IMG/VR virus record: IMGVR_UViG_3300018065_000758
Coordinates: 1-24,209 of that record
Reading direction: 5' to 3' (one strand)
Length of the DNA stretch: 24,209 nucleotides
Origin: a virus
Below the pieces are notes generated by a model. That model ran no database searches. It saw nothing but the letters and a program-made list of their open reading frames with translations, and was not told the DNA's origin. Shown here one piece after another: positions 13,761 through 21,907 of the stretch (positions are counted from its first letter, which is position 1; each line of letters begins with the position of its first letter). A program made the translations under genes and the position numbers.

Positions 13761-14228
13761 GTGCCCACCTTCAAGAGCGTCGGAGATCTATCTACCGATC
13801 GTAAGTTCACGACGTCCGCACCCGTTGTTCCGATCGGGATCAGGACACCCCTCTCCTTGGGGAACAAGTCTGACGGCATCTTCGCCATGCACTTCAGCGT
13901 CGCCGATCAGATCCAGGACAACTTTCGTAATCTCCTGTTGACGAATCACAGTGAGCGACTAGGATTTCACGATTTCGGTGCGAACCTTCGAGCTTTAACG
14001 ATGGAGCTGACCCGCTCAAGTGAGCTCTTTGAGTCTGAGGTGGCCAACCGTGTCAAGGGCGCGGTCTCGAAGTACATGCCCTACATTGAGCTTCAACAAT
14101 TTGAGTACACGATCGATCAGGAGCAGAATCAGAACACTGCCAAGATCCGATTGCGGATACTTTACAACGTACCTTCCCTGAACGTTCAGAACAAGGGCAT
14201 CGAGCTCACGTTCTACCTCGCAGGCTAA
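13761..14228 (+). CDS. baseplate wedge protein, gp25-like (GPW/gp25 family)
   Basis: The protein has 155 residues from GTG 13761 (164 from the alternative GTG at 13734). The family signature is clear: PIGIRTPLSLGNKSDGIFAM, then a helix with DQIQDNFRNLLLTNHSERLG, then FHDFGANLRALTMEL, then a strand-rich end (NTAKIRLRILYNVPSL, ELTFYLAG). T4 gp25 has 132 residues, and related proteins in phages and type VI secretion systems have similar size. It forms part of the baseplate wedge where the sheath begins to assemble, bound to gp6. The gene is followed after nine bases by gp6, the usual neighbour in T4-like phages. No lysozyme active site is evident. Confidence 0.88.
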   Translation: MPTFKSVGDLSTDRKFTTSAPVVPIGIRTPLSLGNKSDGIFAMHFSVADQIQDNFRNLLLTNHSERLGFHDFGANLRALTMELTRSSELFESEVANRVKGAVSKYMPYIELQQFEYTIDQEQNQNTAKIRLRILYNVPSLNVQNKGIELTFYLAG

Positions 14229-14237
14229 GGAGAGACG

Positions 14238-16085
14238 GTGGCATTCGATGTCAAGAAGAGGATCAGGCCAGTTCGAAATCGGTCATACCTGAACAAGGAT
14301 TTTGATGCCTTTCGGGCGGAGCTCCTTCAGTACGCGCAGATCTACTTTCCGGATCGGATCAAGGACTTTAGTGAAGCATCCCTGGGCGGCCTCCTGCTCG
14401 ACTTTGCCGCCTTTGTGGGGGATGTCAACTCGTTCTACTTGGATCACCAGTTTGGTGAGCTAGACGTTGAGACTGCTGTTGAGACCAAGAATGTCGAGCG
14501 ACACATCCGGTCCGCGGGCGTGGAGATCACGGGAGCCGCTCCCGCTGTCGCACAGGTCACGTTCTATGTCGAGGTTCCCGCGGAGACCCTTAGTACAGGA
14601 AAGATCCAGCCCCAGGCGACAGCCCTGCCCAACATTCGGGAGGGCACAGTCCTCAAGGCGAACAATGGAGTGACGTTCGAGCTAACGGAGGACCTGGACT
14701 TCGGCAAGATTGACACGACCGGAGCCATCGTCGCCACCACGAAGATCTACACGACAGACTCGAATGGAAACCCGACTTCCTACATTCTCAGTCTGACGGG
14801 TGACTGTGTGTCCGGAACCGTCACCACCCAGTCGTTTCGGATTCCTAACACATACGTTCCGTTCCGAAAGATCACCCTGTCCAAGGAGAATGTGACTGAG
14901 ATCATCTCCGTGACTGACGTTGACGGGAATGAGTACTACGAGGTGTCTTCCTTGACTCAGGACACTGTCTTTCGGGGTGTTCTCAATACCGATGACGATG
15001 ACGAGCTTGTTGAGAAGAGCCTGGAGCTTCTTCCGGCACCCTACCGCTTCACGAGTGAGATGAGCTTTCAGACAGGGCTCACCTCCCTGCAGTTTGGTGG
15101 AGGTCGGGCTGAGACTCTGGATGACGACATTGTTCCCGATCCCAGCGAATTGGCCCTTCCACTCTACGGAAAGAAGACATTTTCTCGATTCTCAATTGAT
15201 CCGGGAAGCCTGCTCAGGACCCAGACACTGGGCATTGCTCCGATCAACACGTCGATCACTGTGAAGTATCGTTATGGTGGCGGGCTGACCCACAACGTGA
15301 GCGCGACCTCGATTCGGACGGTTAGCAGCTTGCTCATCAATTTTCCGGGTGGCGTATCCCAGTCTGTCGCGCAGAGTGTTCGAAGCTCGATTGACGTGAA
15401 GAACGATTCAGAGGCAGAGGGAGGGGATGATGCCCTCACCTTGGATGACCTTCGGGACAAGGTTCCAGCCGCACGAAATGCGCAGGAGCGGATCGTGACC
15501 CGGGAGGATTTGCTTGCTAGGGTTTACACGATGCCTGCCAACTTTGGTCGGGTATTTCGTGCAGGGGTCAGGTCGAATCCGAACAATCCATTGGCCACGC
15601 AGCTATTCATTGTCAGTCGAAACAGTGACAAGAAGCTCATCACGTCACCCGACACTCTCAAGAAGAATCTGCGAACGTATCTCAATCAGTACAGGTTGAT
15701 CTCCGACGCGATCGACATTCTGGATGCACAAGTTGTCAATGTCGGTGTGGATTTTCACGTGGCTGTCAGTCCATCATCCAACAAGAACACTGTCGTTCAG
15801 GGTGTGATCTCAGATCTCACCCGGTACTTCAACGTTCAGAATTTTCAGATCGACTCACCGATCAACCTGTCAGAGGTGCAAAACATCATCATCAATGGCA
15901 CGGGTGTGGTGTCGGTCATCGACCTGAAGGTCTCTAGTAAGTCAGGCATCATCCTGGGTCGGACGTACTCAGACGTCAATTTCAATGTTCCCTCGAATAC
16001 TGTCAAGGGCCTTGTGATCGGACCTCCGGGGAGTATCTTTGAGGTCAAGTATCCTGGCGTTGACATCGTCGGAAACGCCTCCTAA
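14238..16085 (+). CDS. baseplate wedge protein, gp6-like
   Basis: The protein has 615 residues from GTG 14238, with AAGGAGAG (14227-14234) upstream; T4 gp6 has 660. The N-terminal half shows the family's pattern: SYLNKDFDAFRAELLQYAQI, then YFPDRIKDFSEASLGGLLLD, then FAAFVGDVNSFYLDHQFGEL and VETKNVERHIRSAGVEITG, where an N-terminal helical part precedes strand-rich domains. The C-terminal part holds ALTLDDLRDKVPAARNAQER, IVTREDLLARVYTMPANFGR (baseplate J-like) and a later SPINLSEVQNIIINGTGVVS. gp6 dimers link the wedges into a ring that controls the opening of the baseplate. The preceding gp25 and this protein are a conserved pair, supporting the call. Confidence 0.88.
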   Translation: MAFDVKKRIRPVRNRSYLNKDFDAFRAELLQYAQIYFPDRIKDFSEASLGGLLLDFAAFVGDVNSFYLDHQFGELDVETAVETKNVERHIRSAGVEITGAAPAVAQVTFYVEVPAETLSTGKIQPQATALPNIREGTVLKANNGVTFELTEDLDFGKIDTTGAIVATTKIYTTDSNGNPTSYILSLTGDCVSGTVTTQSFRIPNTYVPFRKITLSKENVTEIISVTDVDGNEYYEVSSLTQDTVFRGVLNTDDDDELVEKSLELLPAPYRFTSEMSFQTGLTSLQFGGGRAETLDDDIVPDPSELALPLYGKKTFSRFSIDPGSLLRTQTLGIAPINTSITVKYRYGGGLTHNVSATSIRTVSSLLINFPGGVSQSVAQSVRSSIDVKNDSEAEGGDDALTLDDLRDKVPAARNAQERIVTREDLLARVYTMPANFGRVFRAGVRSNPNNPLATQLFIVSRNSDKKLITSPDTLKKNLRTYLNQYRLISDAIDILDAQVVNVGVDFHVAVSPSSNKNTVVQGVISDLTRYFNVQNFQIDSPINLSEVQNIIINGTGVVSVIDLKVSSKSGIILGRTYSDVNFNVPSNTVKGLVIGPPGSIFEVKYPGVDIVGNAS

Positions 16086-16095
16086 GGAGAAGTAA

Positions 16096-17604
16096 ATGTA
16101 CAGGATCCTGACGGCTAGTAGGGACACGTATGTTACCAACAAGATCGTTCGAAATAACTTTCGAGCAACAGACGGTAATGTCGGTCAGGCAGGCACGCTG
16201 GATCTTTTTAAGCTGTACGCTGAGTCCACCCTGTCTGGGTCCACTAATCCGTCTGAGGTGTCGAGAATCCTGATCAAGTTTGATCTGAATCCACTGCGAG
16301 CACTGACAGCTAGCATCCTTGACCTGACAAACTTTCAGGCGATCATGCACCTGTCGGACGTCTACGGTGGGGAGTCAGTTCCGACCAATTTCACCCTCAC
16401 CGTCATGCCTCTATCCCGATCGTTTGATGAGGGCTTTGGACGCGATCTTGTTGAGTTTCGTGATCTGGACGCTGCTAACTGGGTGACGGCATCTGAGAGC
16501 TCTGGAATCGATGCTTGGGCCGTGACCGGCGCGAACGCGATCGGTACGTTGGGTGACATTGACACCGACGCGATGGACGAGGGAAATGTGGGTGCTGGTG
16601 TGGTTTCACTGGAAGGCACCCAGGTTTTTAGGACAGGTGAAGAGGATCTCCTGGTGAATGTGACGACGGTGGTCTCTGCCACAGTTGCTAACCTGATCCC
16701 AGATCACGGTTTCAGGATCGCCTTTACCGGAAGCCAGGAGACGGACACTCGGACCCGATTCGTCAAGCGATTTATCTCCCGACACTCCACTAATTTCCAG
16801 AAGACACCCAAACTCCTGATCAAGTTCGACGATACTGTTCAGGATGATCACGAAAATTTCTTCTTCGATCTGACAGGCAGCCTGTTCCTGTCGAATTATC
16901 AACGGGGTATTCCGGCGAATATTCTGTCTGGATCGAGCCTATCAGAGGTGTCAGGGCTCAACTGCATGCTTCTGACCTTGGTCTCGGGAACGTTCTCCCA
17001 GTCGTTTACAGCGTCCCAACATCAGGTGGGTGGAAACAACATTGCCGGACTGTACTCCGCGTCCTTTGCTCTTCCATCGAATGACACAGATCTGGTGACT
17101 GAGATTCGGAATGCTGGATCGGCCACCTTCACCGAGGTCTGGGGAAGCTTGGACGGCACCGTCCCGTACCTGTCAAGCACCCTGGTGATTAAGGCGATTG
17201 TTCCGTCGGCCAACTCTCGAGAGCAACGAAGGTTGGACGTCTCCATCACGAATACGATGGGTGAATACTCAAAGACGACCCTAGCCCGCTTCAGGGTCTT
17301 CGCATTTGACTACGACGCTGCAGAGGATTTCCAGCTTCTCAAGCTTCCGATCGAGGCGAAGAGTGTGATCTTCAGGGACATGCACTATCGGGTGCGGGAC
17401 TTCAACAGCGGGGACATCGTCATTCCGTTTGACACGACGTACAACTCCACGCGGATGTCGACTGACTCTGATGGGATGTACTTCGACTTGTACATGGATT
17501 CCCTGACCCCTGGTCGGGTGTACACATTTGAGATTCTCGTAAGAGAGCGTGGCGTCGACCAGATCTTTACTGATGTGAGCGGTCGATTTAGGGTGGGGTC
17601 GTAA
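16096..17604 (+). CDS. virion structural protein of the baseplate/tail region (DNRLRE-like N-terminus)
   Basis: The protein has 502 residues from ATG 16096, after AAGGAGA. The first 70 residues (RILTASRDTYVTNKIVRNNF, then ATDGNVGQAGTLDLFKLY, then SRILIKFDLNPL) resemble phage virion proteins that start with a strand-rich carbohydrate-binding-like fold of the DNRLRE type. The middle repeats the pattern with QKTPKLLIKFDDTVQDDHEN around residue 235-255. The rest is rich in Ser, Thr and Asn and ends with FEILVRERGVDQIFTDVSGR and a short tail. There are no signal peptides or membrane segments. Its place between gp6 and the large LamG-like protein suggests a baseplate component that fills the role of T4 gp7/gp8 or a side-fibre connector; this is an inference from order only. 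Confidence 0.65.
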   Translation: MYRILTASRDTYVTNKIVRNNFRATDGNVGQAGTLDLFKLYAESTLSGSTNPSEVSRILIKFDLNPLRALTASILDLTNFQAIMHLSDVYGGESVPTNFTLTVMPLSRSFDEGFGRDLVEFRDLDAANWVTASESSGIDAWAVTGANAIGTLGDIDTDAMDEGNVGAGVVSLEGTQVFRTGEEDLLVNVTTVVSATVANLIPDHGFRIAFTGSQETDTRTRFVKRFISRHSTNFQKTPKLLIKFDDTVQDDHENFFFDLTGSLFLSNYQRGIPANILSGSSLSEVSGLNCMLLTLVSGTFSQSFTASQHQVGGNNIAGLYSASFALPSNDTDLVTEIRNAGSATFTEVWGSLDGTVPYLSSTLVIKAIVPSANSREQRRLDVSITNTMGEYSKTTLARFRVFAFDYDAAEDFQLLKLPIEAKSVIFRDMHYRVRDFNSGDIVIPFDTTYNSTRMSTDSDGMYFDLYMDSLTPGRVYTFEILVRERGVDQIFTDVSGRFRVGS

Positions 17605-20600
17605 TGTCTCCCGCACAGAAGATCGCTCCGTCCAAGGCGGTCCTCGGGTTCAAGAAGCCGAGGTTGTTCACGCCTGCGTACACGCGTCAGGTCACAACCA
17701 GTGACGGGACTGTTGTGCAGGCGTCTAGCACTGACGTATTGGATACGAACATTGACAGCACGGCGTCCTTCCGGTACGATCCTCCGGGAGCGGGCGTTCG
17801 GTCCACCCAGCAGATCCCGTTGGACTGGAGCCTATTCGAGAATCACACATTCTTCAATAGCGCAGAGGTGAACGTTAATGTCGCGTTCAACAAGATCATC
17901 AATGAGTTTCCATTTGACGGGACGAGGAAGGAGGCGGAGGCCTTTCTTGATGAGCTAACGGGTTTTGAGAAGTACGTTTACGATCAGTTCCCAAAGAATG
18001 TTGGCTACCTCTTCTTCTCGGGTAGCGGCGCGGCAGGAGGTGGCTCCTACATCAACGTGAACGACTTTGCTGGTTCATCGTATCCTACGTTGTCGAAGGA
18101 TCAGACAGGTCGATCGCTCCTGGATCCGGGAGAGGACTCCCTCAGCTTGGAGATGCACCTTTGGGTGCCCGGCGAGGCGAACGACAACTCCGTTGTCGCT
18201 CAGAAGCTAAGTGGTTCTAATCACGGATTCACCCTGGCGATCTCGGAGTCTGCCTCCACGACAGCCTGTGATCTGGTCTTCATGGTGACTTCTGGGTCAC
18301 ACTTTATGACCGAGTCCTACTCGATCACCAAGGGCGTCTTCAATCACATTGTGGTCTCCCTGGATCGAAGACCGTCAGAGCACAGGATCAGAATCTACAG
18401 CGGCTCTGTTCTGAGAGCCACATCCTCCGCTCCTCAGGAGTTTGGCAAGTTCGGATTCGCGGTGAGCCCGTTGACGATCGGATCCGGCTCCGCGCAGGAC
18501 GTCGCTGTCGGATCGGTGTTCACACCGGTCACAACCCTCTCGGGTGCGATCGATGAGTTCCGATTGTTCCACAGCCTTCGCAAGGTGACCGAGCAGGAAC
18601 AGTTGGGGATGAAGGGGATCTACGCGTCGGACGACCTGAAGCTGTATTTCAAGTTCAACGAGCCCACCGGTAGCCTGGGAAGCCTAAGCAACATCGTCCT
18701 GGACTCGTCCGGGAACTCCCTGCACAGCCAGATCACCAACTTTGGACACGCTCTTAGGTCCACAGGATCGATCACGGTTCCGATGGCTCACGAGAAGCTG
18801 GAGGACAATCCAGTTCTCTTCCCAGCGTACGCGGGAGTGGTCTCCCTCAACGCCGACCTGCTAACGTCGGCCAGCGCGTATGATGATGTCAATCCCAACC
18901 TAATCACGAACCTGATTCCTCCCCACTACCTGCAGGAGGGCCAGTACGTGGAGGGTTTCACGGAGGTGACCGGGACGATCGGCGACGCCTACGGTGGCAC
19001 CGGGATTCCGGGCACTGGGATCATGGGAAGCGCGCAGATTCTGGCGTCGTTCCTGTACGTCTGGGCGAAGTTCTTCGACGAGCAGAAGATCGTGAACGAT
19101 CACCTGTCGAACATTCTTCACGTTGACTACGATGATGATGGGACGGTGTCCGACCAGTTCCTGCCGCAGGTCTTTAAGTACTACGGCTTTGACGCTCCGA
19201 ACTTCTTCGCGGGAGCGTCGATCAGTCAGTTTGTGGATGCGGAGGATCTGGGAGTGGATGTCGGAACCTCTACGCAGGCACTGCAGAGCGTTCAGAACCA
19301 GCTCTGGCGGAGGATCCTCACCAACGTTCGGGAGATCATTCGGTCAAAGGGAACGATCCACGCCGTCAAGGCACTGATCCGATCGACCGGGATCAATCCC
19401 GACACGTCCCTCAGGATCAGGGAGTTTGGAGGTAAGACGACCCGGAACCTGGAGGACGCTCGGGTGACGAAGACTGAGGTGTCCGCCATGTTGGATTTCT
19501 CAGGAAGCTTGGCACCTGTCTCGTCGACGCTTGACGCACGAGGCATTCCTGATAACAAGCCCTTCATTCAGTCCGGATTCCTGTCAGCGTCACGGGTTGA
19601 GACGGGATTTCCTGTCGTCATGGGGAGCATGGTCGACAAGAGTGCCTACCCACCTCACGGGATCTCTGACGCTACTCAGGACGGTCTTCTAACGTCAGGA
19701 TCGTTTACATTCGAGGGGCTGTACAAGTTTCCACGTCTTCTGACGGGATCACACTACGTCACGCAGAGTTTGATGCGTCTAATGGCGACATCGTCGAATG
19801 GTCCCTTTTACCTGTACAACAATTTTCTGGCGATCTCAGGCACGGATGGATCAGGTAGTCTTAGGTTGTGGTCTCGTCCAGCTCGAGTGACAGGTTCTGT
19901 GTACCTTGATATGCCACTGACAGGTGTCAATATTTTTGACGGAGATGTCTGGCATGTGACGTGGGGCAGGATTGAGCCTGGCAAGATGGAAACAGCGACT
20001 AGTGGCTTCGGTTACAACTTCGTATCCGCTTCGTATTTCATTCGGGCCGGCAGGCAGGTTAACGGTCAGATCACTGAGTATGTGTCGACAGCTACCTTCC
20101 ACGACGACAGTTTAGGCCCTCCCGACACTTCTGATATTATGTACAGTCGGATCGGAAACATATTCAATCCGTCAGGAAGCATGATTGTGATCGGAAGTCA
20201 GTCGATTGATTTCACGAGCACCGGTCGTTTTCTGAACAGTCAGGCGACTGCTAGTAATCAGGCTCGTGTCACAGACTTTAGTGGTCGGGTGGCGCAGGTT
20301 AGATTCTGGTCGAAGGATCTGACTGAGATTGAGACGAAGGAGCACATACGAAATTTCAAATCCGTAGGGGTTGAAAATCCTCGGTTGAACTACAACTTTG
20401 ACACAGTATCTTCAGGAGCGTGGGAACGACTTCGGCTGAACGGAACGATGGATCAGCCGGTGACGGAATCTGACGCGTCGGGAGACATCAAGCTGATAGA
20501 CTTTAGTCAGAACAGGAACTCCTTCAGTGGTTCGGGATTTGAAGCTAGCACACGCGTGATCAAGCCTGAGACGTTCTACTACAGCCACCTGTCACCGAGA

Positions 20601-21146
20601 TTCGATGAGGCGGGTACGGACAATAAGGTCCGCATCCGAGGCTTCCTGGATCAGGACAACATCGATGAGTACGATGCTGAGGCCGCACCGGTCCATGAGA
20701 TTACCCCCAGTGAGAAACCTAACGACGACACTCGGTTCACGATCGACTTCTCTGTGGTCGACGCGCTAGACGAGGATATCATCACGATCTTCGCCACGCT
20801 GGACGATCTGGACAACGTGCTAGGGGATCCTAACCTAGCTTTCTCTCCGGATTATCCGGGCTTGACGAAGATCCGAGACGTCTACTTTAATCGTCTGACA
20901 GATCGAATGAATTTGAAGGCTTTGTTTGAGTTCTTCAAGTGGTTTGACACCTCGATCGGTATGTTCATCGAGCAGATCCTTCCCCGGAAGACGAACTATC
21001 TTGGGACAAATTTCGTGATCGAGTCACACATGCTGGAGAGGGCGAAGGTCAAGCACTCGGGTGACTCCCAGTACCTTGACGAGACCCAGCGAGTTGGAAG
21101 CGTGACCTCGACGGTTCTTGACTCGGGCGGAACTCTGGAACGGTGA
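17604..21146 (+). CDS. very large virion protein with two LamG/concanavalin-like segments (gp7-like position)
   Basis: The 1180-residue protein starts at the ATG overlapping the previous stop (TAATG). The first concanavalin-like segment runs from about 175 to 320 (LSLEMHLWVPGEANDNSVV to GAIDEFRLFHSLRKVTEQEQ), followed by YFKFNEPTGSLG. A helical segment at about 479-608 (SFLYVWAKFFDEQKIVNDHL, QLWRRILTNVREIIRSKGTI, LRIREFGG) is a pattern seen in many large-phage baseplate proteins. The second concanavalin-like segment is about 699-910 (SFTFEGLYKFPRLLTGSHYV to GRVAQVRFWSKDLTEIE). The C-terminus has more helix and ends near TVLDSGGTLER. Its size and position after gp6 fit a wedge protein like T4 gp7 (1032 residues), but the LamG parts suggest glycan binding as well. 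Identity with gp7 is an inference. Confidence 0.68.
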   Translation: MSPAQKIAPSKAVLGFKKPRLFTPAYTRQVTTSDGTVVQASSTDVLDTNIDSTASFRYDPPGAGVRSTQQIPLDWSLFENHTFFNSAEVNVNVAFNKIINEFPFDGTRKEAEAFLDELTGFEKYVYDQFPKNVGYLFFSGSGAAGGGSYINVNDFAGSSYPTLSKDQTGRSLLDPGEDSLSLEMHLWVPGEANDNSVVAQKLSGSNHGFTLAISESASTTACDLVFMVTSGSHFMTESYSITKGVFNHIVVSLDRRPSEHRIRIYSGSVLRATSSAPQEFGKFGFAVSPLTIGSGSAQDVAVGSVFTPVTTLSGAIDEFRLFHSLRKVTEQEQLGMKGIYASDDLKLYFKFNEPTGSLGSLSNIVLDSSGNSLHSQITNFGHALRSTGSITVPMAHEKLEDNPVLFPAYAGVVSLNADLLTSASAYDDVNPNLITNLIPPHYLQEGQYVEGFTEVTGTIGDAYGGTGIPGTGIMGSAQILASFLYVWAKFFDEQKIVNDHLSNILHVDYDDDGTVSDQFLPQVFKYYGFDAPNFFAGASISQFVDAEDLGVDVGTSTQALQSVQNQLWRRILTNVREIIRSKGTIHAVKALIRSTGINPDTSLRIREFGGKTTRNLEDARVTKTEVSAMLDFSGSLAPVSSTLDARGIPDNKPFIQSGFLSASRVETGFPVVMGSMVDKSAYPPHGISDATQDGLLTSGSFTFEGLYKFPRLLTGSHYVTQSLMRLMATSSNGPFYLYNNFLAISGTDGSGSLRLWSRPARVTGSVYLDMPLTGVNIFDGDVWHVTWGRIEPGKMETATSGFGYNFVSASYFIRAGRQVNGQITEYVSTATFHDDSLGPPDTSDIMYSRIGNIFNPSGSMIVIGSQSIDFTSTGRFLNSQATASNQARVTDFSGRVAQVRFWSKDLTEIETKEHIRNFKSVGVENPRLNYNFDTVSSGAWERLRLNGTMDQPVTESDASGDIKLIDFSQNRNSFSGSGFEASTRVIKPETFYYSHLSPRFDEAGTDNKVRIRGFLDQDNIDEYDAEAAPVHEITPSEKPNDDTRFTIDFSVVDALDEDIITIFATLDDLDNVLGDPNLAFSPDYPGLTKIRDVYFNRLTDRMNLKALFEFFKWFDTSIGMFIEQILPRKTNYLGTNFVIESHMLERAKVKHSGDSQYLDETQRVGSVTSTVLDSGGTLER

Positions 21147-21153
21147 GGGGAGC

Positions 21154-21906
21154 ATGACGGCCATCAACACGACCAAGTACGATCAGTTTCGTCAGGGAAT
21201 CTACGCTCAGGGTCTCTACTCGAGACGCGGGATCACGCCGGTTGTTGAACCGACACTGACGGGAAGCTTCTCCGAGGATCAGAACTTCGGCCAGGCGCGG
21301 GAGGTTCAGTTCGACACCCCGTTTGATGACGTGTCGAAGTTCAGTCCGACCCTGTACATCAATGACGTGGGCGGAGGGGAGAGATACTCGCCCCTCCTAA
21401 CCAACGTCAACATTCGTGAGCCTAGTCAGGCAGACGGAGTGATTGAGCCGTTCGTCATCAAGGCGTCGATTGCCCGCACCTCAGTTGATCATCCCCACGA
21501 GGTTCGGACGATCAGGGGCGAGTGGGGAAACGGTAACGAGGATCATGGTAGACGACACGATCACGTCGATCCTCTCTTCGACTTTAAGGCACCTTCTGTC
21601 GTGTCACCTTTCATTGACATGACCACGAGGATGGGTGATTCTGACGCGGGGGCGATCTCCCTTCCGATCACTGGGTCCCGACCTGATGCGGTGGTGTCTC
21701 CCTTTGTCGACGATCAACGGCCAAAGATTCGAGTGTTCGATAAGACCGCGACAGGTGCTGACATGCTGGTGGCCCTGGAGGCAATGTCACCGGGAACGGA
21801 TAACTACGCTCAGAACGATCAGAGAAGTGCTCGGACGGGGTTCACCTACCAAAACGTGACTCAGGGGATCGACTCGATCGCGTTCGGGGGTCAGAGGAGG
21901 AGCTAG
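21154..21906 (+). CDS. virion-associated protein, function unknown
   Basis: The protein has 250 residues from ATG 21154, with GAGGGGAG just before it; in-frame codons upstream lie within the preceding gene. The N-terminus is MTAINTTKYDQFRQGIYAQG, followed by SRRGITPVVEPTLTGSFSED. The rest is acidic, Pro/Asp-rich and low in predicted helix (SPLLTNVNIREPSQADGVIE, RRHDHVDPLFDFKAPSVVSP, then a near repeat DAVVSPFVDDQRPKIRVFDK). Two copies of a VVSPF[IV]D segment, near residues 149 and 191, suggest an internal duplication. No catalytic motif, cysteine or membrane segment was recognised. Its place between two large structural genes, two bases before the next start region, supports a virion or assembly role, which remains a guess. 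Confidence 0.6.
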   Translation: MTAINTTKYDQFRQGIYAQGLYSRRGITPVVEPTLTGSFSEDQNFGQAREVQFDTPFDDVSKFSPTLYINDVGGGERYSPLLTNVNIREPSQADGVIEPFVIKASIARTSVDHPHEVRTIRGEWGNGNEDHGRRHDHVDPLFDFKAPSVVSPFIDMTTRMGDSDAGAISLPITGSRPDAVVSPFVDDQRPKIRVFDKTATGADMLVALEAMSPGTDNYAQNDQRSARTGFTYQNVTQGIDSIAFGGQRRS

Positions 21907-21907
21907 C

